Under the pieces are notes generated by a model. It had not been told where the DNA came from. It was given only the letters and a program-made list of their open reading frames with translations, and did not search any database. A program made the position numbers and the translations under genes. Shown one piece after another: positions 14,753 through 25,600 of a stretch of 64,000 bases of DNA (within the stretch, counting starts at the first letter, position 1; the number at the start of each line of letters is the position of its first letter). The DNA comes from Betaproteobacteria bacterium (GTDB taxonomy: Bacteria > Pseudomonadota > Gammaproteobacteria > Burkholderiales > Burkholderiaceae_C): positions 1 to 64,000 of the forward strand of contig JANYKR010000151.1 in NCBI GenBank assembly GCA_025358155.1, written 5' to 3'.

Positions 14753-16167
14753 TATTCACCGCTGCCGGAGCTGCCGGGGGCCAGGTTGTCGAACTTGGTC
14801 AGCGGCTTGAGGAAGGTCAGCTTGGACACGCCGGTGGGACCATTGCGCTGCTTGGCGATGATGATCTCGGCAATGCCTGGCTCTTTGCTGTCCTTGTTGT
14901 AGTAGTCGTCGCGGTAGATGAACATGATCACGTCGGCGTCTTGCTCGATGGCGCCCGATTCGCGCAGGTCACTCATCATCGGCCGCTTGTCGGTGCGGGT
15001 CTCCACCGAGCGGTTGAGCTGCGACAGCGCAATCACCGGGCACTGCAGCTCTTTGGCCAGGGCCTTGAGGCCGCGCGAGATCTCGCTGATCTCGGTGGCG
15101 CGGTTTTCGCCGTCGCTTTTGCCGGTGCCGCTCATCAGCTGCAGGTAATCGACCACGATCAGGCCCAGCGTGCCGCCAAACTGCCGCGCCATGCGGCGCG
15201 AGCGGGCCCGCAACTCGGCCGGGTTGAGCGCCGGGCTCTCGTCGATGTAGAGCGGTGCCTTGCCCAGGCGCTCAGCCGCCTCGGTGAGCCGGGTCCATTC
15301 GTCATCACGCAGCTTGCCGGTGCGCAGGCCGGATTGGTCGATGCGGCCCAGCGAGCCGATCATGCGAAGCGCCAGTTGCGAGGCGCCCATTTCCATCGAA
15401 AACACCAGCACCGGCAGCTCTTCATTGACCGCCACCGCCTCGGCGATGTTGATCGCCAAAGCAGTCTTGCCCATCGACGGCCGTGCGGCCAGGATGATCA
15501 GGTCGCCTTTTTGCAGGCCGGCGGTCATGCGGTCGAGATCGAAGAAGCCGGTGCGCACGCCGGTCACCTCCTCGGCGCCGTTTTCGGCCAGCTCGGTGAT
15601 GCGGTCGATCAGCTGTATCGTCAGCTTGTCCACACCGATGAAGCCCTGTTTGTTGCGCGAACCCTCCTCGCCGATCTTGAAGATCTTGCCCTCGGCCTCG
15701 TCCAGGATTTGCGAGACCTGGCGGCCCTGCGGGTTGAAGGCGTTGGTGGCGATCTCGTCAGACGCCGAGATCAGTTTGCGCAAGATTGCACGTTCGCGCA
15801 CGATCTCGGCATAGCGCCGCAAGTTGGCCGCACTTGGCACACTTTGCGCCAAAGCGTTGAGGTAGGCCAGGCCGCCGCAGGCCTCGGCCTTGCCGGCGCT
15901 CTGCAGTTGTTCGAACACCGTGATCACGTCGGCTGGCTTGCTGCCGTTGATCAGCGCGGCAATCACGGTAAAGATCTCGCGGTGCTCGTAGCGGTAGAAG
16001 TCGCCCTCGCTGACGGCATCGCCGGCCCGGTCCCAGGCCATGTTGTCGATCAGCAGGCCACCCAGCACACTCTGCTCGGCCTCGACCGAATGCGGTGGCA
16101 CCCGCAGGCGGGAGACCTCGTCGTCAGGCGTCGAGCTGGGTGCGGCAGATCTGAAAACAGCGGACAT
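14749..16167 (-). CDS. dnaB: replicative DNA helicase DnaB
   Basis: 'VPPHSVEAEQSVLGGLLID', 'DLIILAARPSMGKTALAINIAE', 'LIVVDYLQLM'. Confidence 0.98.
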   Translation of the reverse strand: MSAVFRSAAPSSTPDDEVSRLRVPPHSVEAEQSVLGGLLIDNMAWDRAGDAVSEGDFYRYEHREIFTVIAALINGSKPADVITVFEQLQSAGKAEACGGLAYLNALAQSVPSAANLRRYAEIVRERAILRKLISASDEIATNAFNPQGRQVSQILDEAEGKIFKIGEEGSRNKQGFIGVDKLTIQLIDRITELAENGAEEVTGVRTGFFDLDRMTAGLQKGDLIILAARPSMGKTALAINIAEAVAVNEELPVLVFSMEMGASQLALRMIGSLGRIDQSGLRTGKLRDDEWTRLTEAAERLGKAPLYIDESPALNPAELRARSRRMARQFGGTLGLIVVDYLQLMSGTGKSDGENRATEISEISRGLKALAKELQCPVIALSQLNRSVETRTDKRPMMSDLRESGAIEQDADVIMFIYRDDYYNKDSKEPGIAEIIIAKQRNGPTGVSKLTFLKPLTKFDNLAPGSSGSGEY

Positions 16168-16312
16168 CGGGAGAGGGTCTCAACAAGGCAGGTGACCTGG
16201 AATCATACGGTCCAGGGCGCCATCGGCCTGTGGGCAAGTCTGTGGAAATTCGGGGGAAATCCGGCGTGATCCTGAGGACAAGTACCAGCGCAGGTAGTGC
16301 CGAGCCGGGCAC

Positions 16313-16339
16313 AAAAAAAGCGGCCGAAGCCGCTTTTTT
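16313..16339 (-). terminator. intrinsic terminator downstream of rplI (A/T tracts on both sides)
   Basis: aaaaaaagcggc-cgaa-gccgctttttt: 5-bp GC stem flanked by A and T runs, between rplI and dnaB. Confidence 0.85.
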
Positions 16340-16367
16340 GGGGTAGCGCCGGAGCGCCGGGCCGAGA

Positions 16368-16820
16368 TCAGGCCACTTCAGGCACAACCTTGACGGTGAT
16401 GTCAACCACCACATCGGTGTGGGTGGCCACCGAGACCGGGTGCTCGCCCACGGTCTTGAGCGGGCCGGTCGGCAGGCGGACCTGCGACTTGGCCACCTCG
16501 AAGCCCAATTTCTTGAGGCCTTCGGCGATGTCGGCGTTGGTGACCGAGCCAAACAGCCGGCCGTCCACACCCGCTTTTTGGGCGATGGTGACGAGCTTGC
16601 CGTTGAGCTTCTCGCCCACGCCCTGGGCAGCGACGAGCTTGTCGTTGGCGATCTTTTCAAGATCGGCGCGACGGCCTTCAAACTCTTTGATCGCCGATTC
16701 GGTGGCGCGGCGGGCTTGCTTGGTGGGGATCAGAAAATTGCGGGCGTAACCCGCCTTGACGCTGACCACATCACCCAGGTTGCCCAGGTTCGAGACTTTT
16801 TCGAGCAGGATGATTTGCAT
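16368..16820 (-). CDS. rplI: 50S ribosomal protein L9
   Basis: '[32 protein letters not shown]'. Confidence 0.98.
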   Translation of the reverse strand: MQIILLEKVSNLGNLGDVVSVKAGYARNFLIPTKQARRATESAIKEFEGRRADLEKIANDKLVAAQGVGEKLNGKLVTIAQKAGVDGRLFGSVTNADIAEGLKKLGFEVAKSQVRLPTGPLKTVGEHPVSVATHTDVVVDITVKVVPEVA

Positions 16821-16831
16821 GAAAAGGCTCC

Positions 16832-17134
16832 TCAGACGCGGTGCTGGTCGCTGTAGGGCACCAGCGCCAGGAAGCGCGCACGCTTGATGGCGGTGGTGAG
16901 CTGGCGCTGGTAGAAAGCGCGCGTGCCAGTCAGGCGGGCCGGCGTGATCTTGCCGGTCTCGCCGATGAAATCACGCAGCACGTCCACATCCTTGTAGTCG
17001 ATTTCGACCACGTTGGCGACGGTGAAGCGGCAGAAACGCTTGCGCTTGAACAGCAGCGATTGCGTGTTGCGCTTGGGCTTGCGGTCTTTGGAAAACTTAC
17101 CTTTACCTCTGGGCGGTGGCATGGTGAACCTCAA
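16832..17134 (-). CDS. rpsR: 30S ribosomal protein S18
   Basis: '[36 protein letters not shown]'; true start may be internal. Confidence 0.95.
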   Translation of the reverse strand: MRFTMPPPRGKGKFSKDRKPKRNTQSLLFKRKRFCRFTVANVVEIDYKDVDVLRDFIGETGKITPARLTGTRAFYQRQLTTAIKRARFLALVPYSDQHRV

Positions 17135-17171
17135 TCTTTAAGTGGGTGCCAAAACAAGCTGTCTCGGCCAA

Positions 17172-17498
17172 TCAATCGGATGTCGTTGGGAGCGCGGCGG
17201 CAGTGGCAAGCGCGCCAGGGGTCAGCTCGGTGATATGAAAAAACATGCCGCGTGCGTTGCGCCCCGAGGCCAGGAAGCCGGCAAACAAGCCGCTTTGTCC
17301 CAGCCTCAAGGCGCCCAGTGGCCGTGCGATCGCCCCGATGGCCAGCGCCCGGATCTCCAGCGAGACCTTGCGTGGCTGCCCGTCTTCCGTGAGCACCGAC
17401 TCGTGTTGCAGTCGGCAGTCGATGGCCGCAAGACCGGCGGGGGTGTAGCGCACGGCGCCACGTTCAAGCAGTTGCGCCGACAGAACCAGGCGGTTCAG
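17172..17498 (-). CDS. priB: primosomal replication protein N (PriB); candidate non-canonical CTG start at 17498
   Basis: 'LNRLVLSAQLLERGAVRYTPAGLAAIDCRLQHESVL'; between rpsF and rpsR as usual; only GTG at 17453 is in the ORF track. Confidence 0.85.
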   Translation of the reverse strand: MNRLVLSAQLLERGAVRYTPAGLAAIDCRLQHESVLTEDGQPRKVSLEIRALAIGAIARPLGALRLGQSGLFAGFLASGRNARGMFFHITELTPGALATAAALPTTSD

Positions 17499-17536
17499 CG
17501 GCGCGTCAGCTTCAGGCGCTGCAGCAGTTTCTTCAA

Positions 17537-17905
17537 TCAGGCGCTGGCCTCGGTCTGGTGCGAAGTCTTGCGGCTTTCTTCCCGCTCGACCGCCTTCATC
17601 ATGATCGACGGGGTGGTCTCGGCCTTGGCCTTGGACACCGTCAGATGCCGCAGTACGGCGTCATTGAACTTGAAGCCGGTTTCGATTTCAGCCAGGCATT
17701 CCTTGCTGCATTCGATGTTCAGACACACGTAATGAGCCTTGGCCAGCTTCTGGATCTGGTAGGCCAGGGCGCGGCGGCCCCAGTCCTCGACCCGGTGCAC
17801 CTTGCCCTCAGAGGCGGTGACGGTGGTTTTGATGCGCTCCAGCATGGCTGGAACCTGTTCGCTCTGATCCGGATGGATCAACAGCACGATCTCGTAATGA
17901 CGCAT
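17537..17905 (-). CDS. rpsF: 30S ribosomal protein S6
   Basis: '[53 protein letters not shown]'. Confidence 0.97.
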   Translation of the reverse strand: MRHYEIVLLIHPDQSEQVPAMLERIKTTVTASEGKVHRVEDWGRRALAYQIQKLAKAHYVCLNIECSKECLAEIETGFKFNDAVLRHLTVSKAKAETTPSIMMKAVEREESRKTSHQTEASA

Positions 17906-18024
17906 GGACACTCCTTGTGGATTCCGCTTTGCGGAAGCTGCCCGACGGCGTCGCCGGAGAATTTCTTGCCGGAACCTACCGGCAGGTGATCTACAGCATC
18001 GGTGCAGCAAAGGTAAACCGACGA

Positions 18025-20196
18025 TTATAGCGCGGACGGCGGCCCGGAGCGGTGGTGACTGCCAGGCACCGGGCCGGGCCGGCGCAAACGGTCCACCAGC
18101 GCCAGTTCGGCCTCGCCCGGCGGCGGCGTCAGCCAACTCACCAGCACCAGCACGGCACATCCGATCGGCACACCAAACACCCCGGCGGCCACCGGGTCGA
18201 TGCCCCACCAGCGGTGGTCCAGCGTGGCCTCGCCCAGGTTGAACCAGGCCCGGGTGCTGGTCAGGTTGCTGGCCATGTACCCCAGGCACACTCCCGCACC
18301 GGCCAGCATGCCGGCGACTGCGCCATGGCGGTTGGCGCGGCGCCAGAAGATGCCGATCACCAGCGCCGGGAAAAACGTTGCCGCCGCCAGCGAAAAAGCC
18401 GCCGTCACAAACGGCAGGATGTCGGCCAGGCGCAGCGACGCCACCCAGGCCGCCAGCACGGCTGTGAGCAGCACCATCATCTTGCTCAGCATCACCCGCT
18501 TGATGGCCGAGGCGCTGGGCCGGAATACCCGGAAGATGAAGTCGTGCGACAGCGCATTCGAGATCGTCAGCAGCAGGCCGTCGGCGGTCGACAGCGCCGC
18601 CGCCAGACCGCCCGCCGCCACCAGGTAGGTGACCACCGCCGGCAGCCCGCCCAGCTCGGGAGCGGCCAGCACGATCATGTCGGCGCCCAGGCGCAACTCG
18701 GCAAACTGCAGGTAGCCGTCGCCGTTGATGTCTTGCACCGAGACCAATGACGCGTCGAGCTTGCTCCAGCGCCGGATCCAGTCGGGCAGGCTGCCAAACG
18801 AGGTGCCCACCAGCTCGGTGAAGACCTGGTACTTGACCATTACCGCCAGTGCCGGCGCGCTGACGTAGAGCAGCACGATGAACAGCAGCGACCAGCCGAC
18901 CGAACTGCGCGCCGCCGCCACGGTGGTGGTGGTGTAGTAGCGGGTCAGCACATGTGGCATCGCTGCCGTGCCCAGCATCAGGCACAACACCAGCGCCAGA
19001 AAGTTGGCGCGGGCTGGGCCGGCGCCACCGTCGCCGCCGCCCTTGCTGCCCGTGCCCGTATCGCTGGAGCCCGCCCCGGCCTGAGTCTCGTTGCCGGCGT
19101 TTGGCGCCAAACTGGCCAAGGGTTGGGCCTGGGCACGCGCCTGCTCCTGGTCACGCTGGTAGCCGGCGCGCGCTTCGGCCTCGCTGCGCGGCATGCGCTC
19201 GAGCCGGCGCTCGGCCTGCTGGATGCGCGCCAGCGGGGCATTGTCGGCGCGCATCTGGGCGATCTCGCGCGCCAGGGATTCAGCGTCGCTGGCCATCGCG
19301 GCCGGCACGTCACGCAGCTTGCGCTGGGCATCGTCGGCGCGCTCGGTCAGCAAACGCCGCACTTCCAGCTCGGCCGGGTCCGCGAGCAGCTGGGCCTCAC
19401 GCTGGGCCACCACGGCCAACTGCTCGCTGTAGGTGAATACCGGCAGCCAGGACCCGGTCTGGTGCAGGCTGAGCCACATCACCGGCACCGTGTAGGCGAT
19501 GATCAGCACGATGTACTGGGCCACCTGGGTCCAGGTGACGGCCCGCATGCCGCCCAAAAACGAGCACACCAGTACGCCGCCCAGGCCGACGAAGATGCCG
19601 ATCTCGAAGCTGAAGCCGGTCAGGTGCGAGGTCACCAGCCCCACGCCGTAGACTTGCACCACGACGTAGACGAACGACACCAGCACGGTGGCGGCCACGC
19701 CGATCATGCGGGGCGCTCGCCCGCCGTAGCGGGCGCCTAAAAAGTCAGGGATGGTGAACTGGCCAAAACGCCGCAGGTAAGGTGCCAGCAGCACCGCCAC
19801 CAGGCAGTAGCCCCCGGTCCAGCCGAGCACATAGGCCAGGCCGTCAAAGCCCTGCAGGTAGAGCACACCCGCCGTGCCGATGAACGAGGCCGCCGACATC
19901 CAATCAGCCGCTGTGGCCATGCCGTTGTAGATAGCCGGCACCCGCCGGCCGGCAACGTAGTACTCGAGCTCGTCGGTGGTGCGGCTCATCAGCCCGATGC
20001 CGGCGTACACCAACACGGTGGCGATCAAGAAACTGCCGCCAATCCAGCTGCGCGGCCAGCCACTGCGCTCGAGCAGCGCCAACGCAACGATGAACAGCAC
20101 CACACCCAGCGTGAACAAGGCGTAGCGCCGATGCAGACGCATCGCAAACCGCCGTGAGACCTCGGCGCTGCGGGGTGACTGGCTGAACATGGCCAA
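18025..20196 (-). CDS. sodium:solute symporter family protein with a long hydrophilic insertion
   Basis: Multi-TM; '[32 protein letters not shown]', '[23 protein letters not shown]' typical of SSS. Confidence 0.9.
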   Translation of the reverse strand: MAMFSQSPRSAEVSRRFAMRLHRRYALFTLGVVLFIVALALLERSGWPRSWIGGSFLIATVLVYAGIGLMSRTTDELEYYVAGRRVPAIYNGMATAADWMSAASFIGTAGVLYLQGFDGLAYVLGWTGGYCLVAVLLAPYLRRFGQFTIPDFLGARYGGRAPRMIGVAATVLVSFVYVVVQVYGVGLVTSHLTGFSFEIGIFVGLGGVLVCSFLGGMRAVTWTQVAQYIVLIIAYTVPVMWLSLHQTGSWLPVFTYSEQLAVVAQREAQLLADPAELEVRRLLTERADDAQRKLRDVPAAMASDAESLAREIAQMRADNAPLARIQQAERRLERMPRSEAEARAGYQRDQEQARAQAQPLASLAPNAGNETQAGAGSSDTGTGSKGGGDGGAGPARANFLALVLCLMLGTAAMPHVLTRYYTTTTVAAARSSVGWSLLFIVLLYVSAPALAVMVKYQVFTELVGTSFGSLPDWIRRWSKLDASLVSVQDINGDGYLQFAELRLGADMIVLAAPELGGLPAVVTYLVAAGGLAAALSTADGLLLTISNALSHDFIFRVFRPSASAIKRVMLSKMMVLLTAVLAAWVASLRLADILPFVTAAFSLAAATFFPALVIGIFWRRANRHGAVAGMLAGAGVCLGYMASNLTSTRAWFNLGEATLDHRWWGIDPVAAGVFGVPIGCAVLVLVSWLTPPPGEAELALVDRLRRPGPVPGSHHRSGPPSAL

Positions 20197-20202
20197 GTGG
20201 CG

Positions 20203-22614
20203 TCAGCGGGTTGCCAGCCGCATCCAGGTTTCGACCACCGAGTCCGGGTTGAGCGAGATCGAGACGATGCCCTCGTCGGCCAGCCAGTCGGCAAAGTCGG
20301 GATGGTCGCTGGGGCCCTGGCCGCAGATGCCGATGTACTTGCCGGTGGCACGGCAGGCTGCGATGGCGCGGCTGATCAGGGCCTTGACAGCAGGGTCACG
20401 CTCGTCGAAATCGGCCGCCAGCAGCGGCATGCCCGAATCGCGGTCGAGCCCGAGCGTGAGCTGCGTCAGGTCGTTGGAGCCGATCGACATGCCGTCAAAA
20501 TGCGCCAGGAACTGGTCGGCCAGGATCGCGTTGCTGGGCACCTCGCACATCATGATCAGGCGCAGGCCGTTTTGCCCACGCGCCAGGCCACGGTCGGCCA
20601 GCAGTTGCGCCACCCGCTCGGCCTGGCGTACGGTCCGAACAAACGGCACCATGATCTCGACGTTGGACAGGCCCATGTCGTTGCGTACCCGTTTCAGCGC
20701 CTCGCACTCCATCGCAAACGCATCGGCAAACTCGCCGCTGATGTAGCGCGAGGCGCCCCGGAAGCCCAGCATCGGGTTTTCTTCGTCCGGCTCGTAGCGT
20801 GAGCCGCCGATCAGCTTCTTGTACTCGTTGGACTTGAAGTCCGACAGCCGCACGATCACCGGCTTGGGCCAGAAGGCGGCGGCGATTGTTGCGATGCCCT
20901 CGACCAGCTTGTCGACGTAAAACGCACGCGGCGAGGCGTGGCCCCGGGCCACCGACTCGACCGCCTTTTTCAGGTCGGGGTCGATGTTGGGATAGTCGAG
21001 GATCGCCTTCGGGTGCACCCCGATGTTGGTGTTGATGATGAACTCCAGCCGCGCCAGGCCGACGCCGGAGTTGGGTATCTGCGCAAAATCAAACGCCAGC
21101 GACGGGTTGCCCACATTCATCATGATCTTGATCGGGCAGTACGGCAGCTCACCGCGCTTGACCTCGGTGACCTCGGTCTCGAGCAGGCCGTCGTAGACCA
21201 CGCCGGTGTCGCCCTCGCTGCAGACCACGGTGACCAGCTGGCCGTCGGTCAGCTGCTCGGTGGCGTCACCACAGCCCACCACGGCCGGGATGCCCAACTC
21301 ACGCGCGATGATCGCAGCATGGCAGGTGCGCCCGCCTCGGTTGGTGACGATGGCCGAGGCGCGTTTCATCACCGGCTCCCAGTTCGGGTCGGTCATGTCG
21401 GTGACCAGCACGTCGCCAGGCTGCACCCGGTCCATCTCGCTGATTTGCGAGACCAGCCGCACCGGACCGGTGCCGATCTTCTGGCCAATCGCGCGGCCCT
21501 CCACCAATGCCGCGCTCCTGCGTGTTGGCCCGCCCTTGAGCTTGAAGCGTTGCTCGACCTGGCCGACGGCCTGGCTTTTGACCGTCTCGGGCCGAGCCTG
21601 CAGGATGTAGAGCTTGCCGTCCTCGCCGTCCTTGCCCCACTCGATGTCCATCGCCCGGCCGTAGTGCTGCTCGATGATCAGCGCGTACTGGGCCAGCTCG
21701 GTGACGTCGGCATCGGTCAGCGAATAGCGGTTGCGCTGCTCGGGCGGGGTTTCGACGGTGCGCACCAACCGGCCGGTGGCCTGGCGCTCTTCGGTCGAGC
21801 TGAACTCCATGCGGATCAGCTTGCTGCCCAGGTTGCGCCGGATCACCGCCAACTTGCCGGCCTTGAGCGCGGGCTTGTGCACATAAAACTCATCCGGGTT
21901 GACGGCGCCCTGCACCACCGTCTCGCCCAGGCCGTAACTGGAGGTGATGAACACCACGTCCTCGAAGCCCGACTCGGTGTCGATCGTGAAGATCACCCCG
22001 GCCGCGCCCAGGTCCGAGCGCACCATGCGCTGCACACCGGCCGACAAGGCCACATCGGCATGGGCAAAGCCCTTGTGCACCCGGTAGCTGATGGCGCGGT
22101 CGTTGTAGAGCGAAGCAAACACCTCCTTCATCTTGTGCAGCACATCGTCGATGCCGTGCACGTTGAGAAAGGTCTCCTGCTGGCCGGCAAACGAGGCGTC
22201 GGGCAGGTCCTCGGCGGTGGCCGACGAGCGCACTGCAAAGCTGGCGCCGGGATGGTCGGCTGTCAGCGCGGCAAACGAGGCCCGCACCGCAGCCTCAAAG
22301 TCGGGCGGAAACGGCGCGTCGATCACCCATTGACGGATCTCGGCGCCAGCCACGGCCAGCGCGTTGACGTCGTCGGTGTCGAGCGCAGCCAGGCGGGCAA
22401 AGATCCTGTCGGTCAGACCGCCATAGGCCAGAAATTGCCGAAACGCCAGCGCGGTGGTGGCAAAACCGCCCGGCACCCGCACGCCGGAAGCGGCAAGCTG
22501 GCTGATCATCTCGCCGAGGCTGGCGTTTTTGCCGCCAACCACCTCGACGTCGGTCATTCTCAGGTGCTCAAACGGGATCGCCAGGGCGGTGGCCGCCAGG
22601 AGGGTCGATGACAT
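20203..22614 (-). CDS. ppsA: phosphoenolpyruvate synthase
   Basis: '[12 protein letters not shown]', '[21 protein letters not shown]', '[18 protein letters not shown]'. Confidence 0.97.
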   Translation of the reverse strand: MSSTLLAATALAIPFEHLRMTDVEVVGGKNASLGEMISQLAASGVRVPGGFATTALAFRQFLAYGGLTDRIFARLAALDTDDVNALAVAGAEIRQWVIDAPFPPDFEAAVRASFAALTADHPGASFAVRSSATAEDLPDASFAGQQETFLNVHGIDDVLHKMKEVFASLYNDRAISYRVHKGFAHADVALSAGVQRMVRSDLGAAGVIFTIDTESGFEDVVFITSSYGLGETVVQGAVNPDEFYVHKPALKAGKLAVIRRNLGSKLIRMEFSSTEERQATGRLVRTVETPPEQRNRYSLTDADVTELAQYALIIEQHYGRAMDIEWGKDGEDGKLYILQARPETVKSQAVGQVEQRFKLKGGPTRRSAALVEGRAIGQKIGTGPVRLVSQISEMDRVQPGDVLVTDMTDPNWEPVMKRASAIVTNRGGRTCHAAIIARELGIPAVVGCGDATEQLTDGQLVTVVCSEGDTGVVYDGLLETEVTEVKRGELPYCPIKIMMNVGNPSLAFDFAQIPNSGVGLARLEFIINTNIGVHPKAILDYPNIDPDLKKAVESVARGHASPRAFYVDKLVEGIATIAAAFWPKPVIVRLSDFKSNEYKKLIGGSRYEPDEENPMLGFRGASRYISGEFADAFAMECEALKRVRNDMGLSNVEIMVPFVRTVRQAERVAQLLADRGLARGQNGLRLIMMCEVPSNAILADQFLAHFDGMSIGSNDLTQLTLGLDRDSGMPLLAADFDERDPAVKALISRAIAACRATGKYIGICGQGPSDHPDFADWLADEGIVSISLNPDSVVETWMRLATR

Positions 22615-22854
22615 GGAAAAGCTCCGGTAGGGTGGGGAATCGGTGCTGCCGGGCGCGCGGTGGCCCAGACGCGGCGCCTCCCGGGCTCATCCGCTCGTGC
22701 GCTTGACTCATCAAGTGGGCTGCAGGAGGGGGCCATCGGGTGGGGACGTGGGGCGGCGGCGCATCTGGTCGGTGTGCTGGTGCGGGATTCTACGGATGAT
22801 GCCCCTATGATTCCTGGCCCTGCACCCAACTTCGTGCCGCAAACGGACCTTCAA

Positions 22855-23679
22855 ATGCCCAACCGCAGCGTGTTCTTTGTTTCGGACGGCACCGGTATCA
22901 CGGCCGAGACCTTTGGCAACTCGATCCTGGCGCAGTTTTCAGCCAAGCCGCGCCATGTGCGTCGGCCCTTCATCGACACGGTCGAAAAAGCGCTGGTGGT
23001 GGTGCGAGAGATCAACCAAGTGGCCGACGCCGAGGGCCGCAAGCCGATCGTCTTCATCACCCTGGTCAACGACGATGTGCGACACATCCTGACCAGTGCT
23101 GACTGCCGCGGGCTGGTGCTCGACATGTTCAAGGCCTTTGTCGAGCCGCTGGAGATCGAGTTTGCGGTCAAGAGCAACCACCGGGTCGGCCGGTTCTCGG
23201 ACGCGGCCAAGAGCAGCGAGTACAACGAGCGCATCGAGGCGATCAATTTTTCACTCGCGCATGACGATGGGCAGTCGGCCCGCAACCTCGCCAGCGCCGA
23301 TGTGATCCTGGTGGGCGTGAGCCGCAGTGGCAAGACCCCCACCTCGCTCTACCTGGCAATGCAGCACGGCATCAAGGCTGCCAACTACCCGCTGATCCCC
23401 GAGGATTTTGAGCGTCACAAGCTGCCCGCTTCGCTGGCGCCGTACATCGCCAAGTGTTTTGGCCTGACGATAGACCCGGTGCGGCTGGCCCAGATCCGCA
23501 ACGAGCGCCGGCCCGACAGCAAGTACGCCGCGCTCGAGAATTGCCGCTACGAGGTGCGCGAGGCCGAGGCGATGATGCGGCGCAGCGGCGTTGCCTGGCT
23601 CAGTTCCACCCACAAGTCGATCGAGGAGATCGCCACCACCATCCTGCGCGACATCCGGCCGGACCGGCTGATTTATTGA
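22855..23679 (+). CDS. ppsR: PEP synthetase regulatory protein (bifunctional kinase/pyrophosphorylase)
   Basis: 'VFFVSDGTGITAETFGNSILAQF', 'VGVSRSGKTPTSLYLA'; divergent from ppsA. Confidence 0.95.
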   Translation: MPNRSVFFVSDGTGITAETFGNSILAQFSAKPRHVRRPFIDTVEKALVVVREINQVADAEGRKPIVFITLVNDDVRHILTSADCRGLVLDMFKAFVEPLEIEFAVKSNHRVGRFSDAAKSSEYNERIEAINFSLAHDDGQSARNLASADVILVGVSRSGKTPTSLYLAMQHGIKAANYPLIPEDFERHKLPASLAPYIAKCFGLTIDPVRLAQIRNERRPDSKYAALENCRYEVREAEAMMRRSGVAWLSSTHKSIEEIATTILRDIRPDRLIY

Positions 23680-23734
23680 GCGCGCCAGGGCGTGAGCGTC
23701 CAGCTCGCGGGCCGCAGGCGGCGCAGCCGTCTTG

Positions 23735-25600
23735 CTACAAAAACCCGATGGATATCCAGGGCACATACGCCACGATCACCGTGCCCACCAACAGCGCTGC
23801 CAGGTAGCCCACGATAGGCCGAATGCCTTCGTCCGGGTTGACCCGGCCGATGGCACAAGCAGCGTAGTAGCCCACGCCCAGCGGCGGCGCAAACAGGCCC
23901 AGGCCCATGGACAGGATCACCACCATCGCGTAGTGCACCTCGTGGATGCCGAGTGCCCGGGCAATCGGGAACAACAGCGGCCCGAACAACACGATGGCCG
24001 GGATGCCCTCCAGCACCGAGCCCAGCACGGTGAAAGCCAGGATGGACACCGCCATGAACACCGGCGCTCCACCCGGCATGCTCGCCATGGTCTGCGCCAG
24101 CAGCCTGGAAAACCCCGACTGCGTCAAACCCCAGGCCATCGCCGTGGCGCAGCCGATGATCAGCAGGATCGCGCCCGACAGCGACGCCGTCTCGACCAGC
24201 ATCGGGCCGACCCGCCGCCAGTCGAACTGGCGGTAGACCAGCAGCCCGGCCAGCACCGAGTAGGCGATGCCGAGGGTCGAGACCTCGGTGGCGGTGGCCA
24301 CGCCCTGGACCACTGCAGCACGGATTACAAAGGGCAGCGCCAGCGCCGGCAAGGCAATCACAAACAGTTTGAGCACCTCGGTGCGGGGTGCACGCTGGAC
24401 ATGGCTCAAGTCCTCGTGACGGTAGCGGCGCCAGACCACCGCGCACAACATCACCCCCAGCACCACCGCCGGCAGCAGACCGCCGGTGAACAGCGCGGCA
24501 ATCGAGATGCCAGTGACCGAGCCGATGGTGATCAGCACCAGGCTAGGTGGCACGGTTTCAGTCTGCGCACCGGTGGCGGCCAGCAGGGCCACCAGATCGC
24601 CGGGCTTGGCGCCACGCGCCTTCATCTCCGGGAACAGTGCGGGCGCAATCGCCGCCATGTCGGCCGCCTTGGACCCGGAGATGCCCGAGACCAGGTACAT
24701 CGCGCCGATCAGCACATACGACAGCCCGCCCTTGACGTGGCCCAGCAGCGATGCCAGAAAATTGATCATCGCACGCGCCATCGCCGTCATCTCGATCAGC
24801 AGGCCGAGAAACACAAACAGCGGCACCGCCAGCAAGATCAGGTGCGACATGCCCTCGTCCATGCGGCCGACCAACGCCAGCATCGGCGTTTGCGTCGTCA
24901 AGGCCAGGTAGCCGAAGGTGGCCAGGCCAAACGCAAACGCAATCGGGATGCCGGCAAACACGCAGCCGCCCGCAACACCCACAAAAAAGACCAGCAGGTT
25001 GAGCCGGCCCAGCGTGGCAAACAGCGGGGCGGCAAGCCAGAACCCCAGCACCAGCGCAGCCACGATCAGCACGGCCTGCAGCAGTCGGGCGCTTGGGCCC
25101 GCCCGCAACAAGCGCAACACCGCAAACACCGCCATCAGCACGATGCCCACCGGCAAGGCCGCTGCACGCCACAGGTTGGACAGCTCCAGCGCTGGCGTGG
25201 TGATGGCCCGCTCCTCGGCCGCGTACTCCCAGGCCGGGACCACCACCATCATCAAAAAGGCCAGACAGGCCATCGTCGCCACCGCCTCCAGCAGGGCGCG
25301 GCGCTGCGGGCCCGCGCTGCTGACCAGCGCCGTCATGCGCATGTGCTCGCCGCGCCGCAAGGCCACCACCGAGCCCAGCATCGCCAGCCACAAGAACAGG
25401 ATGGACGCCAGCTCATCAGACCACAGCAGCGGGTTGTGCAGCAGGTAGCGCGACACCACGCCGGCAAGCAGTACAACGATGTCGGCCAGCACCAGCAGTG
25501 CGGCCGGCACCTCGACCAACCAGCCCAGCCCGCGGTCAAGCCGGGCCAGCACACCCGTGCCGGGAGCGGCGGCGTCCAGATCGACGCCGCCCGGGCTCAC
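23735..25600 (-). CDS. TRAP transporter permease, fused small and large (DctQ-DctM) subunits
   Basis: N-terminal DctQ-like 4 TM ('SRYLLHNPLLWSDELASILFLWLAMLG') followed by DctM-like 12 TM. Confidence 0.92.
   Translation of the reverse strand: MSPGGVDLDAAAPGTGVLARLDRGLGWLVEVPAALLVLADIVVLLAGVVSRYLLHNPLLWSDELASILFLWLAMLGSVVALRRGEHMRMTALVSSAGPQRRALLEAVATMACLAFLMMVVVPAWEYAAEERAITTPALELSNLWRAAALPVGIVLMAVFAVLRLLRAGPSARLLQAVLIVAALVLGFWLAAPLFATLGRLNLLVFFVGVAGGCVFAGIPIAFAFGLATFGYLALTTQTPMLALVGRMDEGMSHLILLAVPLFVFLGLLIEMTAMARAMINFLASLLGHVKGGLSYVLIGAMYLVSGISGSKAADMAAIAPALFPEMKARGAKPGDLVALLAATGAQTETVPPSLVLITIGSVTGISIAALFTGGLLPAVVLGVMLCAVVWRRYRHEDLSHVQRAPRTEVLKLFVIALPALALPFVIRAAVVQGVATATEVSTLGIAYSVLAGLLVYRQFDWRRVGPMLVETASLSGAILLIIGCATAMAWGLTQSGFSRLLAQTMASMPGGAPVFMAVSILAFTVLGSVLEGIPAIVLFGPLLFPIARALGIHEVHYAMVVILSMGLGLFAPPLGVGYYAACAIGRVNPDEGIRPIVGYLAALLVGTVIVAYVPWISIGFL

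Noticed and set aside
14593-16269. 558-aa plus-strand ORF opposite dnaB
   Set aside because: Mirror of dnaB codon usage; dnaB is unambiguous. The ORF's start carries the duplicated 55-bp repeat and has no domain.
20938-22611. 557-aa plus-strand ORF opposite ppsA
   Set aside because: Antisense to a full-length ppsA; no domain.
22704-22717. Inverted repeat CTTGA-ctca-TCAAG in the ppsA/ppsR gap as regulator site
   Set aside because: Only 5-bp arms; not distinguishable from chance without conservation data.
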